A stretch of 28,317 nt of DNA from Candidatus Limnocylindrales bacterium (GCA_030647575.1 JAUSJS010000182.1:1-28317); one strand, 5' to 3'. Shown: positions 7,294 to 14,795, counted from the first letter of the stretch. The notes: a model not told the origin generated them from the sequence alone. Numbers and translations: made by a program.

Positions 7294-8463
7294 GTGCCCT
7301 TCTGGCGACGACGCGACGACCAGCCGACGACGCCCGACATGACCGAGCCCGCGTCGATCGAGCCCGAGTCCATTGAGCCTGAGTCGGTCGAGCCCGGCTG
7401 GGAGCCGGATCCGGCGGACTTCGACGATCCAGCGTCGAACGCGGAGGTTCTCGAAGCTGGCTCTGCTCTCGAGGTCGATCCCGAGCCGGCCGGCGAACCG
7501 TTCGCGCCCGAGCCTGCTTCGGTTGTGCCGCCGGCTGGACCGGATGCGGCCGAGCCACCCACCCTCGCGCCAACTGCGGGCCTCGATGCCGGACTGGAGC
7601 GCACCCGCGGCGGCTTCATGGCGCGACTGCGCGGCTTCCTCGGCGGGGTCGAGGCCGGCGGGCCGTCATGGGACGACGTCGAGGAGACGCTCATCGCCGG
7701 CGACGTTGGCGCGGCCCTGGCGATCGATCTCGTCGAGCGGGCTCGCGCACGGCGCGATCCGGGCGGCCCGGAGGCCGCGATCCGCGCCGAGCTTGCCGCA
7801 CTGCTCGTCCCGCGCGATGCGGCCTGGACGCCACGGCCGGCCACCGGCGATGGGCCGGCGGTCGTGCTGGTCGTCGGCGTCAATGGGACCGGCAAGACGA
7901 CCACGATCGGCAAGCTGGCGAGCCGGTACGCGGCGGAAGGCCGGTCGGTCATCCTGGCCGCGGCCGATACGTTCCGCGCCGCAGCCATCGAGCAGCTTCG
8001 GATCTGGGCGGACCGGTCGGGCGTTCCCGTGGTGGCGCACGCCCCGGGAGCCGATCCCGGCGCCGTCGTCTACGACGCGCTCGATGCCGCCGTCGCACGC
8101 CATGCCGACCTGGTCATCGCCGACACGGCCGGCCGGCTGCACACGCGTTCGAACCTGATGGACGAGCTGGCCAAGATTCGCCGGATCGTCGACAAGCGCC
8201 TGGCGGGTGCCAAGCCGGAGATCCTGTTCGTGCTCGACGCAACGACCGGCCAGAACGGCCTGGCCCAGGCGAAGGCGTTTCACGAGGCCGTCGGGCTGAC
8301 CGGGATCGTCCTGACCAAGCTCGATTCCAGCGCCAAGGGCGGGATCGTCTTCGCCATCGAGGATGCGCTCAAGGTGCCCGTCCGCTTCGTCGGGGTGGGG
8401 GAGGGCGTGGCCGACCTGATCCCGTTCGACCCCGAGGCGTTCGTCGCGGCGCTCTTCGCCTGA
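7294..8463 (+). CDS. ftsY: Signal recognition particle receptor FtsY
   Basis: FtsY is the membrane-side SRP GTPase that docks Ffh-bound ribosomes at the translocon. The 389-residue protein has a long acidic, Pro/Glu-rich A region (1-105, with repeated SIEPE units), an N domain (about 108-180) and the G domain: G1 GVNGTGKT (195-202), DTFRAAA (225-231), DTAGR (277-281), TKLD (341-344) and the closing GVGEGVADLIPFDP. The GTG start at 7294 gives MPFWRRR, the short basic start common in FtsY; no strong Shine-Dalgarno is seen and the gene follows smc by 22 nt. Ffh is encoded 1.9 kb further on, beyond an inserted inverted exporter gene. A convergent gene ends 29 nt after its stop. Confidence 0.97.
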   Translation: MPFWRRRDDQPTTPDMTEPASIEPESIEPESVEPGWEPDPADFDDPASNAEVLEAGSALEVDPEPAGEPFAPEPASVVPPAGPDAAEPPTLAPTAGLDAGLERTRGGFMARLRGFLGGVEAGGPSWDDVEETLIAGDVGAALAIDLVERARARRDPGGPEAAIRAELAALLVPRDAAWTPRPATGDGPAVVLVVGVNGTGKTTTIGKLASRYAAEGRSVILAAADTFRAAAIEQLRIWADRSGVPVVAHAPGADPGAVVYDALDAAVARHADLVIADTAGRLHTRSNLMDELAKIRRIVDKRLAGAKPEILFVLDATTGQNGLAQAKAFHEAVGLTGIVLTKLDSSAKGGIVFAIEDALKVPVRFVGVGEGVADLIPFDPEAFVAALFA

Positions 8464-8492
8464 AGCGGCATCTCCCGGTCCAGTCGAATGGC

Positions 8493-9830
8493 TCAGCCGC
8501 CGACGGGCTGGTCCCGCTCGGCCTCGACCGCGGCCGCCTCCGCGAGGGAACCGCCCGACGGCGGCGCGACCTCGCCGCTCGGCCGCTCCGGGAGCACCAG
8601 CAGCCTCCGGACCGGTGAGGCCCACAGGATGAGAGCGCCGAGTAGCCCGCCGAGGGGCGCCAGCCAGGAGGTGGCGCGCAGGCCGATCGCCTCGGCCAGC
8701 AGTCCGGCGGCGAGCGTGGCGGTCAGCTGGGCCAGGACGGCCGCCACGTGAAAGGTCGAGGTGACCCGGCCGAGCGCCCGGTCGCGAACCAGCGTCTGAC
8801 GGACGGACGCCTCGGTAATGTCGTAGACGGTCACCGCCGAGTCGGCGACCAGCTGCTGCATCACGAGGCAGCCGATGGCGATGAGCGGCAGCCCGGCCGG
8901 CGCGAGCGGGATGAACGCATTCCCGATCGCCGACAGGAGCATCGCGGCGACCGCGACCGGCCCGATTCCCCAGCGTCGGGTGGCGCGCGAGGCGACGATC
9001 GCGCCGATGAACGACGAGAAGCCGCCGACGCCGGCGATGACCCCGAGGGCCGCTGGGCCCAGGCTCAGCTCGTCGAGGACGAACAGGAACCAGGTTGCCC
9101 CGAAGATGCCCCACAGCGCCGCGAGCGCCATCTGGGCACCGGCGAAGGCGCGCAGGACCGGGTCGTGGATCACGAGTCGGAGCCCTTCGCGGATCTCGTC
9201 GAGGACCGGCTCGCGGTCGGCCTTCAACGGCGGCGGACCCTCCTGCTGCCGGATCGACCCGATCAGGACCGCCGAGCCGACGAACGAGAGGGCATCGATG
9301 GCGATGGCGATCGGGGCCGTCAGCAGCTGCACGAGGAAGCCGCTGATCCCGAACGCCATGAATTCCGCAGCGGATCCGCTGGCGGCCAGTGCGGCGTTGG
9401 CGTCGACCAGTCGTTCACGCTCGACGATGGTCGGCAGATAGGCGTTGTCGGCCGAATCGAAGAAGGTCGTCAGGATGGCGGCGAGGCCGGACACGGCCAG
9501 GAGCTGCCAGTAGGTCAGGACGCCCAGGGCGAAGGCAATGGGGATAGAGGCCAGCAGGGCCGCTCGACCGAGGTCCGCCCAGATGAGGACGGGTCGCCGC
9601 CGAAGCCGATCGACCCACGCGCCGGCGACGAGGCCGACCAGCAGCGTCGCGCCGAGCTCCAGGCTGCGCAGGACGGCGACCTCGAAGGCACCCGAGCCTA
9701 GCACCAGGATGGCGGCCAGGGGCAGCGCAATCCGGGTGACGAGCGAGCCGAAGATGGAGACGGTCGCCGCGCTCCAGACGCGCAGGAAGGCCGAGTTACG
9801 CCAGAGCGGGGAGCTGAATGGATGGCGCAC
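8493..9830 (-). CDS. MFS transporter (MFS_3 / EntS-like efflux family)
   Basis: A 445-residue membrane protein of alternating hydrophobic segments consistent with 12 transmembrane helices. The start MRHPFSSPLWRNSAFLRVWSAATVSIFGSLVTRIALPLAA matches MFS_3 proteins (enterobactin exporter and macrolide-efflux relatives), which open with L-W-R-N-x-x-F-L-R-V-W and T-R-I-A-L-P-L. The loop between helices 2 and 3 (GAWVDRLRRRPVLIWADL) is the MFS motif A equivalent. Such proteins export siderophores or drugs; the substrate cannot be read here. The GTG at 9830 is the only sensible start, but the strong AGGAGG upstream fits a 15-codon mini-ORF overlapping this start. It is the only minus-strand gene and separates ftsY from ffh, which suggests insertion into a conserved cluster. 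Confidence 0.88.
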   Translation of the reverse strand: MRHPFSSPLWRNSAFLRVWSAATVSIFGSLVTRIALPLAAILVLGSGAFEVAVLRSLELGATLLVGLVAGAWVDRLRRRPVLIWADLGRAALLASIPIAFALGVLTYWQLLAVSGLAAILTTFFDSADNAYLPTIVERERLVDANAALAASGSAAEFMAFGISGFLVQLLTAPIAIAIDALSFVGSAVLIGSIRQQEGPPPLKADREPVLDEIREGLRLVIHDPVLRAFAGAQMALAALWGIFGATWFLFVLDELSLGPAALGVIAGVGGFSSFIGAIVASRATRRWGIGPVAVAAMLLSAIGNAFIPLAPAGLPLIAIGCLVMQQLVADSAVTVYDITEASVRQTLVRDRALGRVTSTFHVAAVLAQLTATLAAGLLAEAIGLRATSWLAPLGGLLGALILWASPVRRLLVLPERPSGEVAPPSGGSLAEAAAVEAERDQPVGG

Positions 9831-9843
9831 GAGCGCGGAGCAT
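9796..9843 (-). CDS. Possible 15-residue leader peptide overlapping the MFS start
   Basis: An ATG at 9843-9841 opens MLRARAPSIQLPALA and ends in TAA at 9798-9796. It overlaps the first 35 nt of the MFS gene in another frame. AGGAGG on the minus strand lies 9 nt before this ATG, an ideal Shine-Dalgarno spacing, whereas it is 22 nt from the MFS GTG. The AGGA part sits in the loop of a 9-bp hairpin. Translation of this peptide could couple to or regulate the exporter. It is seen only as a pattern; expression is unproven. Confidence 0.35.
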   Translation of the reverse strand: MLRARAPSIQLPALA

Positions 9844-9845
9844 AT

Positions 9846-9867
9846 CGCCGCGCCTCCTGGCGCGGCG
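9846..9867 (-). promoter_or_regulatory. Hairpin carrying the Shine-Dalgarno of the MFS leader
   Basis: Perfect 9-bp inverted repeat with arms CGCCGCGCC (9846-9854) and GGCGCGGCG (9859-9867) and a 4-nt loop. On the minus strand the loop reads AGGA and, with the first GG of the stem, forms AGGAGG. A stable G+C stem should sequester part of this ribosome binding site, so it may act as a translational switch. Confidence 0.5.
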
Positions 9868-10108
9868 GACGCCAGGACATGGCACTCTTGCCGATGGCCG
9901 CACGATGCGTAGCTGGCTGCGGCCGAGCGGCCGGGTCGACGCGTTCAGGTTTCCTGCCATCGGTCCATGAGGTGCGCCTTGGGCGCGATCTCGGGCCCGC
10001 GCGGCGGGTCACACGGCCCCAACCCGCCGAGCGTCGAGCGTGGAATCCCGCCGTCGGGCGACCTGCAGGGGACTCGGAGGCTACGCGGGTCGCAGGAACC
10101 GCGCCGAA

Positions 10109-10125
10109 GGTCCACCGTGTGGACC
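10109..10125. repeat. Perfect inverted repeat, possible operator
   Basis: GGTCCAC-CGT-GTGGACC: two 7-nt arms around a 3-nt centre, in non-coding DNA between divergent transcription units. It is too short and lacks a T run for a terminator; a dimeric repressor site is one option. Confidence 0.4.
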
Positions 10126-10207
10126 AATGACAGGAATTCGGGCGCGGCTGACTCTGTTGTGGGGACGCCCGGCCGAGATCTTCGACCGAGCGGGTCGGCG
10201 CTGGCGC

Positions 10208-10269
10208 GGTGGCCCGTCGCGTGCCCGGTGGCGGCCCGTCGCGTGCCTGGTGGCGGCCCGTCGCGCCCT
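10208..10269 (+). repeat. Short tandem repeat (3 units of 19-22 nt) upstream of ffh
   Basis: Units at 10208-10226, 10227-10248 and 10249-10269 share GGTGGC, then CCGTCGCG and a GCCC/GCCT end; the middle unit is full length, the first lacks 3 nt and the last lacks 1. The array ends 4 nt before the ffh -10 box, so it occupies the -35 region. Confidence 0.7.
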
Positions 10270-10273
10270 GCGC

Positions 10274-10279
10274 TAGACT
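10274..10279 (+). promoter_or_regulatory. Predicted -10 box of the ffh promoter
   Basis: TAGACT in the context CGCTAGACTCC, identical to that of the rpmF promoter. No clear -35; the position is filled by the tandem repeat. A hairpin with 7-bp arms GGTGCGC/GCGCACC (10291-10312) lies close to the expected transcript 5' end. Confidence 0.45.
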
Positions 10280-10290
10280 CCGGATGCCTC

Positions 10291-10312
10291 GGTGCGCCAG
10301 AACCCGCGCACC
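10291..10312 (+). promoter_or_regulatory. Hairpin at the predicted 5' end of the ffh leader
   Basis: Arms GGTGCGC (10291-10297) and GCGCACC (10306-10312) with an 8-nt loop. Lying about 5 nt from the expected start site, it could stabilise the mRNA or act in regulation. No T run follows. Confidence 0.4.
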
Positions 10313-10369
10313 ACCCGGCTCGGTCGTCCGCCGATCCGGTCCACCACCCGACGGAGTCCTACCCGGACC

Positions 10370-11701
10370 ATGTTCGACACGCTGAGCGACCGCCTGCGCA
10401 AGACGCTCGGCAACCTGACCGGCCGCGGCCGGATCAGCGAGGCCGACATCGATGCCGCCATGCGCGAGGTGCGTCTGGCGCTCCTCGAGGCCGACGTGAA
10501 CTTCAAAGTCGTCAAGGAGTTCATCGCACGGGTCCGCGAGCGGGCCATCGGCCATGAGGTCCTGGCCAGTCTGTCCGCCGGCCAGCAGGTGGTCAAGATC
10601 GTCAACGATGAGCTGGTCGACCTCCTCTCGGCCGGCGACCGGACCTTCCATCTGAGCGGCAATCCGGCCGTCGTTGTGCTGGTTGGACTGCAGGGCTCGG
10701 GCAAGACAACCTCGACCGCCAAGCTCGCGCACCACGTCGTGAAGCTCGGTCGCCGGCCATTGCTGGTCGCGGCCGACCCGTATCGACCGGCAGCCGCGGA
10801 CCAGCTCCAGACGCTCGGCAGGAGCCTGGACATCCCGGTCTACCGGGCGCCTGCCGGGACCTCCGTCGTCGAGATCGCCCGCGGCGGCGTCGAGGCGGCG
10901 AAGCGGCAGGTTCGTGACGTCGTGATCCTCGACACCGCCGGGCGCCTCTCGATCGACGAGGAGCTGATGGCCGAGATCGCCGCAGTCCATGCAGCGGTCA
11001 AACCGGTCGAAACCCTGCTGGTCGTCGATGCGATGACCGGTCAGGAAGCCGTCTCCGTCGCCCAGGCCTTCGCCGCGGCCGTCCCGGTCACGGGTCTGAT
11101 CCTGACCAAGATCGACGGTGACGCGCGCGGCGGGGCCGCCCTTTCGATCTCGGCGGTGACCGGCGTGCCAGTCAAGTTCCTCGGCACCGGCGAGAAGACC
11201 GATGCCCTCGAGCTATTCCATCCCGACCGCCTGGCCGGCCGGATCCTCGGGATGGGCGATATCCTGACCCTCGTCGAGCGAGCCCAGGAGGTCGTCGATC
11301 AGACCCAGGCGGCCAGGCTTGAGGAGAAGCTGCGCAAGGCTTCGTTCACCCTGGACGACATGCTCGAGTCGATGCAGCAGATGCAGAAGATGGGCCCGCT
11401 CGGGCAGGTCATGTCGATGATCGCGGGCATGGGCAACCTGGCCGGTGAGGCACAAGCGGCGGTCGACCGCGGCGACCTCAAGCGGACCGAGGCGATCATC
11501 CGGGCGATGACCATGACCGAACGACGCGACCCGAACGTCCTGAATGCGTCGCGCCGCCGCCGGATCGCCGCCGGATCGGGCACCAGCCTGCCCGACATCA
11601 ATCGCCTCGTGAAGCAGTTCGGCGAGATGCAGAAACTGATGAAGCAGTTGTCCGGGGGCGGCAAGCGGGCCGCGCTCGGGGCGCTGACAGGCCGGCGCTG
11701 A
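10370..11701 (+). CDS. ffh: Signal recognition particle protein Ffh (SRP54)
   Basis: Ffh binds signal sequences and SRP RNA and pairs with FtsY. The 443-residue protein has the N domain (1-90), the G domain with G1 GLQGSGKT (106-113), DPYRPAA (136-142), DTAGR (188-192), TKID (246-249) and the closing GTGEKTDALELFHPDRLAGRILGMGD, then the M domain (about 295-435), which is methionine-rich (MLESMQQMQKMGPLGQVMSMI) and contains the RNA-binding helix region near RRDPNVLNASRRRRIAAGSG. Start ATG at 10370 gives the canonical MFDTLSDRL; GGAG at 10353-10356 is its likely Shine-Dalgarno. It is separated from ftsY by the inverted MFS gene and has its own promoter. No SRP RNA gene is visible nearby. Confidence 0.98.
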   Translation: MFDTLSDRLRKTLGNLTGRGRISEADIDAAMREVRLALLEADVNFKVVKEFIARVRERAIGHEVLASLSAGQQVVKIVNDELVDLLSAGDRTFHLSGNPAVVVLVGLQGSGKTTSTAKLAHHVVKLGRRPLLVAADPYRPAAADQLQTLGRSLDIPVYRAPAGTSVVEIARGGVEAAKRQVRDVVILDTAGRLSIDEELMAEIAAVHAAVKPVETLLVVDAMTGQEAVSVAQAFAAAVPVTGLILTKIDGDARGGAALSISAVTGVPVKFLGTGEKTDALELFHPDRLAGRILGMGDILTLVERAQEVVDQTQAARLEEKLRKASFTLDDMLESMQQMQKMGPLGQVMSMIAGMGNLAGEAQAAVDRGDLKRTEAIIRAMTMTERRDPNVLNASRRRRIAAGSGTSLPDINRLVKQFGEMQKLMKQLSGGGKRAALGALTGRR

Positions 11702-11722
11702 GTCGGTAGGAGGGGAGTCACC

Positions 11723-13543
11723 ATGACCGACGAGCTCGATCCGACGAAGGCCCACCCGACCGGCGGGCAGGACACGTACGAACCGGCCCCCGAAGCGGCA
11801 CCGGCCGCGTCGGTCCTGCCACCAGAAGCCGCTGACCGCGGGGCACGCTATCGCTGGGCCATCGCGGTCGGGGTGGTGGCGGGGGTCGTCGTGGTCTCGG
11901 CACTGACGCTTGGCCTGTTCACCGGCCGGGGGGCGAATGCCACCGTGCTCGGCTACGTCCCGGACGACTCGATCATGTACGGCGAGGCCCGCCTGGACCT
12001 GCCCGGCGATCAACGCGCCAACGTCGGCGCGTTCCTCTCGAAGTTCCCGGGCTTCGCCGACCAGTCCACCCTCGACACGAAGATCGACGACGTGCTCGAC
12101 CGCTTGATCGGCGGCGCCACGAATGGCGATCAGGCGTTCAGTTCGGACATTAAACCCTGGTTCGGTGGCGAGCTCGCCTTCAGCGTCGGCGCCCTCCCGG
12201 ATCCCAGCGAGCTGTCTGCGCCAAATCCCTCGGGCGCCGCCGACGCGCGGTTCCTCGTCCTGGTCTCGGTCAAGGACGAGGCCGCCGCGAAGGCATGGTT
12301 CGACTCGGTCATCGCCTCGAGCGGCGCGGCGACTTCGACCGAGGCATACGGTGACGCCACGCTGACCCTGTTCACCGGCGAGGGAGAGCGGCAAGGGGCC
12401 TACGCGCTGCTCAACGGCAAGGTCGCCGTCGCGGGTGACGTGGCGTCGGTCAGGGCGGCGGTCGATAAGAAGGGCGCCGGTGACTTCGCCGCGCAACCGG
12501 AGTTCAAGGCCGCGCTCGACGCGACCACGGGCGACCACGTCGGGTTCGTCTACATCGCCCTCCGTCCACTCCTCGAATGGGCGAGTCAGCTCAGCGGGTC
12601 CGAGGTACCGGGCGGGCTGAGCAGCGAGGCGCTGACAGGTCTTGTCCCCGACTGGACCGCGCTGGCGCTCCGGGTCGAGGGCGATGCGCTGGTCATGGAG
12701 ACCCTCGCCCCAAAGCCAGAAGGAGGCGCGGCGACGGACTCCCGCGCCTCGGCGGTGGCCGATCACGTTCCTGCCAGCGCGGTTGCGCTGGCGATCAGCC
12801 ACGACTACGGCAAGGGGATCCTCAAGACGCTCGACATCTATCGCTCCGAGCCCAGCCTCAAGCCGATCATTGACAGCGTCGACCAGGCGATCGGCATCCT
12901 CGGCGGCACCGAGGCGGCGATCGGCTGGATCGGCGATCTGGGGATCACCGTGACCCGGGCCGACGCAGGGGTCGAGGGCGGCCTGGTCATCGTTCCGACG
13001 GATCGGGCAGCCGCGGAGCGACTCTTCACCAGCCTTCGGACACTCGCCTCGCTCGGTGGCGCGACGATGGGCGTGAGCGTCCGCGACGAGGCCTATGCCG
13101 GCACGACGATCACGATCGTCGACCTCGGCAACGTCGCCGATCTTGCCGCGCAGGCCGACCTCTCCCCGGAGATGCTCGGGACCGGCCTGCCGACGGGGCG
13201 CGTCGAGCTGGCCTACGCCATCACCGACCAGGTTGTCGTCCTCGGCTCCGGTCCTGGTTTCGTCCGCCACGTCCTGGACACGACGGCGGCGACATCCATC
13301 GCGTCCAACGAGCGCTACAGGGCCCTGGCGGCCCGGGTCGGCCAGGGAACCGGGATCGGCTTCGCCGACCTCACCGCGATCCGGGGGCTGATCGAGTCCG
13401 CCATGGGCAACGCCGACGCAGCCGCTCGGGCCGAGTACGAAGAGAACGTCAAGCCGTTCCTCACCCCGTTCGATGCGTTGGTCTGGTCGGGCTCCGTGGA
13501 GGGCGACCTGACCCGCTCCACCGTTATCGTCACCGTCAAGTAA
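11723..13543 (+). CDS. Membrane-anchored DUF3352-type protein
   Basis: A 606-residue protein with a disordered Pro/Ala/Glu-rich cytoplasmic N-terminus (1-42), one transmembrane helix (about 45-66, WAIAVGVVAGVVVVSALTLGLF) and a large extracytoplasmic domain. The segments LGYVPDDSIMYGEARLDLPGDQ, the F-L-V-L-V-S-V-K-D-E strand and TLFTGEG...YALLNGKVAVAGD resemble DUF3352 proteins, which occur in Chloroflexota, Actinobacteria and others and have no known function. The domain looks duplicated, with a second half (about 350-600) repeating alternating beta strands and A-A-E-R-L helices. AGGAGGGG at 11708-11715 lies close upstream of the ATG. It sits between ffh and rpsP, where most genomes have nothing. 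A role in envelope biology is only a guess. Confidence 0.7.
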   Translation: MTDELDPTKAHPTGGQDTYEPAPEAAPAASVLPPEAADRGARYRWAIAVGVVAGVVVVSALTLGLFTGRGANATVLGYVPDDSIMYGEARLDLPGDQRANVGAFLSKFPGFADQSTLDTKIDDVLDRLIGGATNGDQAFSSDIKPWFGGELAFSVGALPDPSELSAPNPSGAADARFLVLVSVKDEAAAKAWFDSVIASSGAATSTEAYGDATLTLFTGEGERQGAYALLNGKVAVAGDVASVRAAVDKKGAGDFAAQPEFKAALDATTGDHVGFVYIALRPLLEWASQLSGSEVPGGLSSEALTGLVPDWTALALRVEGDALVMETLAPKPEGGAATDSRASAVADHVPASAVALAISHDYGKGILKTLDIYRSEPSLKPIIDSVDQAIGILGGTEAAIGWIGDLGITVTRADAGVEGGLVIVPTDRAAAERLFTSLRTLASLGGATMGVSVRDEAYAGTTITIVDLGNVADLAAQADLSPEMLGTGLPTGRVELAYAITDQVVVLGSGPGFVRHVLDTTAATSIASNERYRALAARVGQGTGIGFADLTAIRGLIESAMGNADAAARAEYEENVKPFLTPFDALVWSGSVEGDLTRSTVIVTVK

Positions 13544-13545
13544 AG

Positions 13546-13565
13546 GCCGGGCCCGAGCGCCCGGC
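13546..13565 (+). promoter_or_regulatory. Hairpin between the DUF3352 gene and rpsP
   Basis: Arms GCCGGGC (13546-13552) and GCCCGGC (13559-13565) with a 6-nt loop, 3 nt after the DUF3352 stop and 5 nt before the rpsP Shine-Dalgarno. No T run follows, so it may be an RNA stability or processing element rather than an intrinsic terminator. Confidence 0.45.
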
Positions 13566-13588
13566 ACCAGAGGAGGAACCACAAGCAC

Positions 13589-13843
13589 ATGGCAGTCCGC
13601 ATCCGGCTGACGCGCGTCGGCGCGACCAAGCAGCCGACCTATCGAGTTGTCGTCGCCGACGGCCGCAGCGCCCGTGACGGGCGGTCCATCGAGACGCTGG
13701 GGCACTACAACCCGCGCACCGATCCGATCGAGTTCCAGGTCGACGCCGACAAGGCGAAGGCCTGGCTCGCCAAGGGTGCGCAGCCGTCCGACACCGTCCT
13801 CCGACTCTTCCGCCAGGCGGGCATCGTGCCCGCGGCCAAGTAG
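13589..13843 (+). CDS. rpsP: 30S ribosomal protein S16
   Basis: An 84-residue protein beginning MAVRIRLTRVGATKQPTYRV, the S16 signature, followed by ADGRSARDGRSIETLGHYNP and a C-terminal WLAKGAQPSDTVLRLFRQAG. S16 is needed for 30S assembly and binds 16S rRNA near helices 15/17. Length is standard. AGGAGG at 13571-13576 precedes the ATG by 12 nt. It opens the rpsP-khpA-rimM-trmD group with short spacing. Confidence 0.98.
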   Translation: MAVRIRLTRVGATKQPTYRVVVADGRSARDGRSIETLGHYNPRTDPIEFQVDADKAKAWLAKGAQPSDTVLRLFRQAGIVPAAK

Positions 13844-13854
13844 GAGCCACCACG

Positions 13855-14088
13855 ATGGCAGCCAAGGATCTGGTCGAATACGTCGCCAAATCGCTGGTCG
13901 ATGACCCGTCCGCCGTCACCGTCGACGTCGTGGAAGAGGATGGCGCGACCGTCATCGAGCTTCACGTCGCCGAGGAAGACATGGGCAAGGTGATCGGGCG
14001 CAACGGCAGCGTGGCCAAGGCGCTCCGCACCCTGCTCAAGGTGACCGCCGCCCGCGACGGCGAGCCGGTCCAGCTCGAGATCCTCTGA
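13855..14088 (+). CDS. khpA: KH-domain RNA-binding protein KhpA (YlqC/UPF0109)
   Basis: A 77-residue single KH-domain protein with the GXXG loop in VIGRNGSVAKALRTLL (G48-R-N-G51). The start MAAKDLVEYVAKSLVDDPSAVTV is typical of the YlqC/KhpA family, which binds RNA, often together with KhpB/Jag, and affects cell size and division in Gram-positive bacteria. The position between rpsP and rimM is the standard one. AGGAG just after the rpsP stop is the ribosome binding site. Confidence 0.95.
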   Translation: MAAKDLVEYVAKSLVDDPSAVTVDVVEEDGATVIELHVAEEDMGKVIGRNGSVAKALRTLLKVTAARDGEPVQLEIL

Positions 14089-14102
14089 ACGACGAGCGGC
14101 TC

Positions 14103-14795
14103 GTGGTCGCCCTCGTGCGAGGAGTCCACGGGCTTCACGGCGCGGTCAGGGTCGAGGTCCTGACCGACAGCCCGGAAGAGCGCTTCGTGCCGGGGGCGAT
14201 CCTGTATCGCGAGGGGCGCGAGGAGCCACTGACGATCGCCGGCGCCGAGGAGATCGTCGATGGGCCGGGCTGGCGGATCCGCTTCCATGAGCTGACGAGG
14301 CGCGATGCCGCGGACACGCTCCGCGGGGTTTATCTCGAGGCGGTCGTGCGGCCGGAGGAGGATCTCTCCCGCGGTGCCTACTACTGGCACGAGGTGATCG
14401 GCACGCCGGTCCGCGGCGTGGACGGCGCCGAGCTCGGAGCCGTCCGGGACATCTATCGGGTCGGCGAGACGGAGGTCTTCGTCGTGACCGGCGGTTCCGT
14501 GGGGAGCTTCGATCTGCCCGCTGTCCGAGCCTTCATCCGGATCTTCGCGCCGCGCCGCGGCGAGATCGTGGTCGACGCCGAATCGCTCGATCTCCGGCCA
14601 GCTCGCGTTCGCGGACCGGAGTCGGGGCGCCCGAAGTCGCCGCGGCGGCGCAACCGGCGCGCCATGGCCACTGCCACGTCGCCGACCGAGACCGGGCAGC
14701 CCGCCAGCGCGACAACCGCCAGCGCCGAAACCGACGCCGCCGATGGCAGCCCACCAACGCCTGGCTCGCCGGCCCTGGGGGCGCCCGAGCCATGA
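14103..14795 (+). CDS. rimM: Ribosome maturation factor RimM
   Basis: RimM binds S19 and helps 16S rRNA 3'-domain assembly. The 230-residue product has the N-terminal barrel (VALVRGVHGLHGAVRVEVLTD, 2-22), the linker, and the PRC barrel (about 90-165) starting GAYYWHEVIGTPVRGVDG. A tail of about 65 residues, first Arg/Pro-rich and then Ala/Thr/Ser-rich, extends beyond the usual end and looks disordered. The GTG at 14103 is taken as start; an in-frame CTG at 14085, overlapping the khpA stop, would add six residues that look homologous (LNDERL) and cannot be excluded. The stop overlaps trmD (ATGA), implying coupled translation. Confidence 0.92.
   Translation: MVALVRGVHGLHGAVRVEVLTDSPEERFVPGAILYREGREEPLTIAGAEEIVDGPGWRIRFHELTRRDAADTLRGVYLEAVVRPEEDLSRGAYYWHEVIGTPVRGVDGAELGAVRDIYRVGETEVFVVTGGSVGSFDLPAVRAFIRIFAPRRGEIVVDAESLDLRPARVRGPESGRPKSPRRRNRRAMATATSPTETGQPASATTASAETDAADGSPPTPGSPALGAPEP

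Larger units (their letters stand above)
9868..10273. other. Non-coding spacer between the MFS exporter and ffh
   Basis: The full gap between the two genes is 539 nt (9831-10369). No reading frame in it resembles a protein. It holds a perfect 17-nt palindrome (10109-10125), three copies of a roughly 22-nt tandem repeat (10208-10269) and then the ffh promoter. I looked for a tRNA and for the SRP RNA (GGAAGCAG-type apical loop), since ffh is adjacent, and found neither. The rest shows nothing I can name. Confidence 0.6.

Noticed and set aside
9868..10273. SRP RNA gene next to ffh
   Set aside because: The conserved GGAAGCAG-type apical loop and symmetric internal loop sequences are not found on either strand.
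11213..13705. 830-codon open frame on the minus strand opposite ffh and the DUF3352 gene
   Set aside because: No recognisable domain, spans the real ffh end, the DUF3352 gene and the rpsP start; typical shadow in GC-rich DNA.
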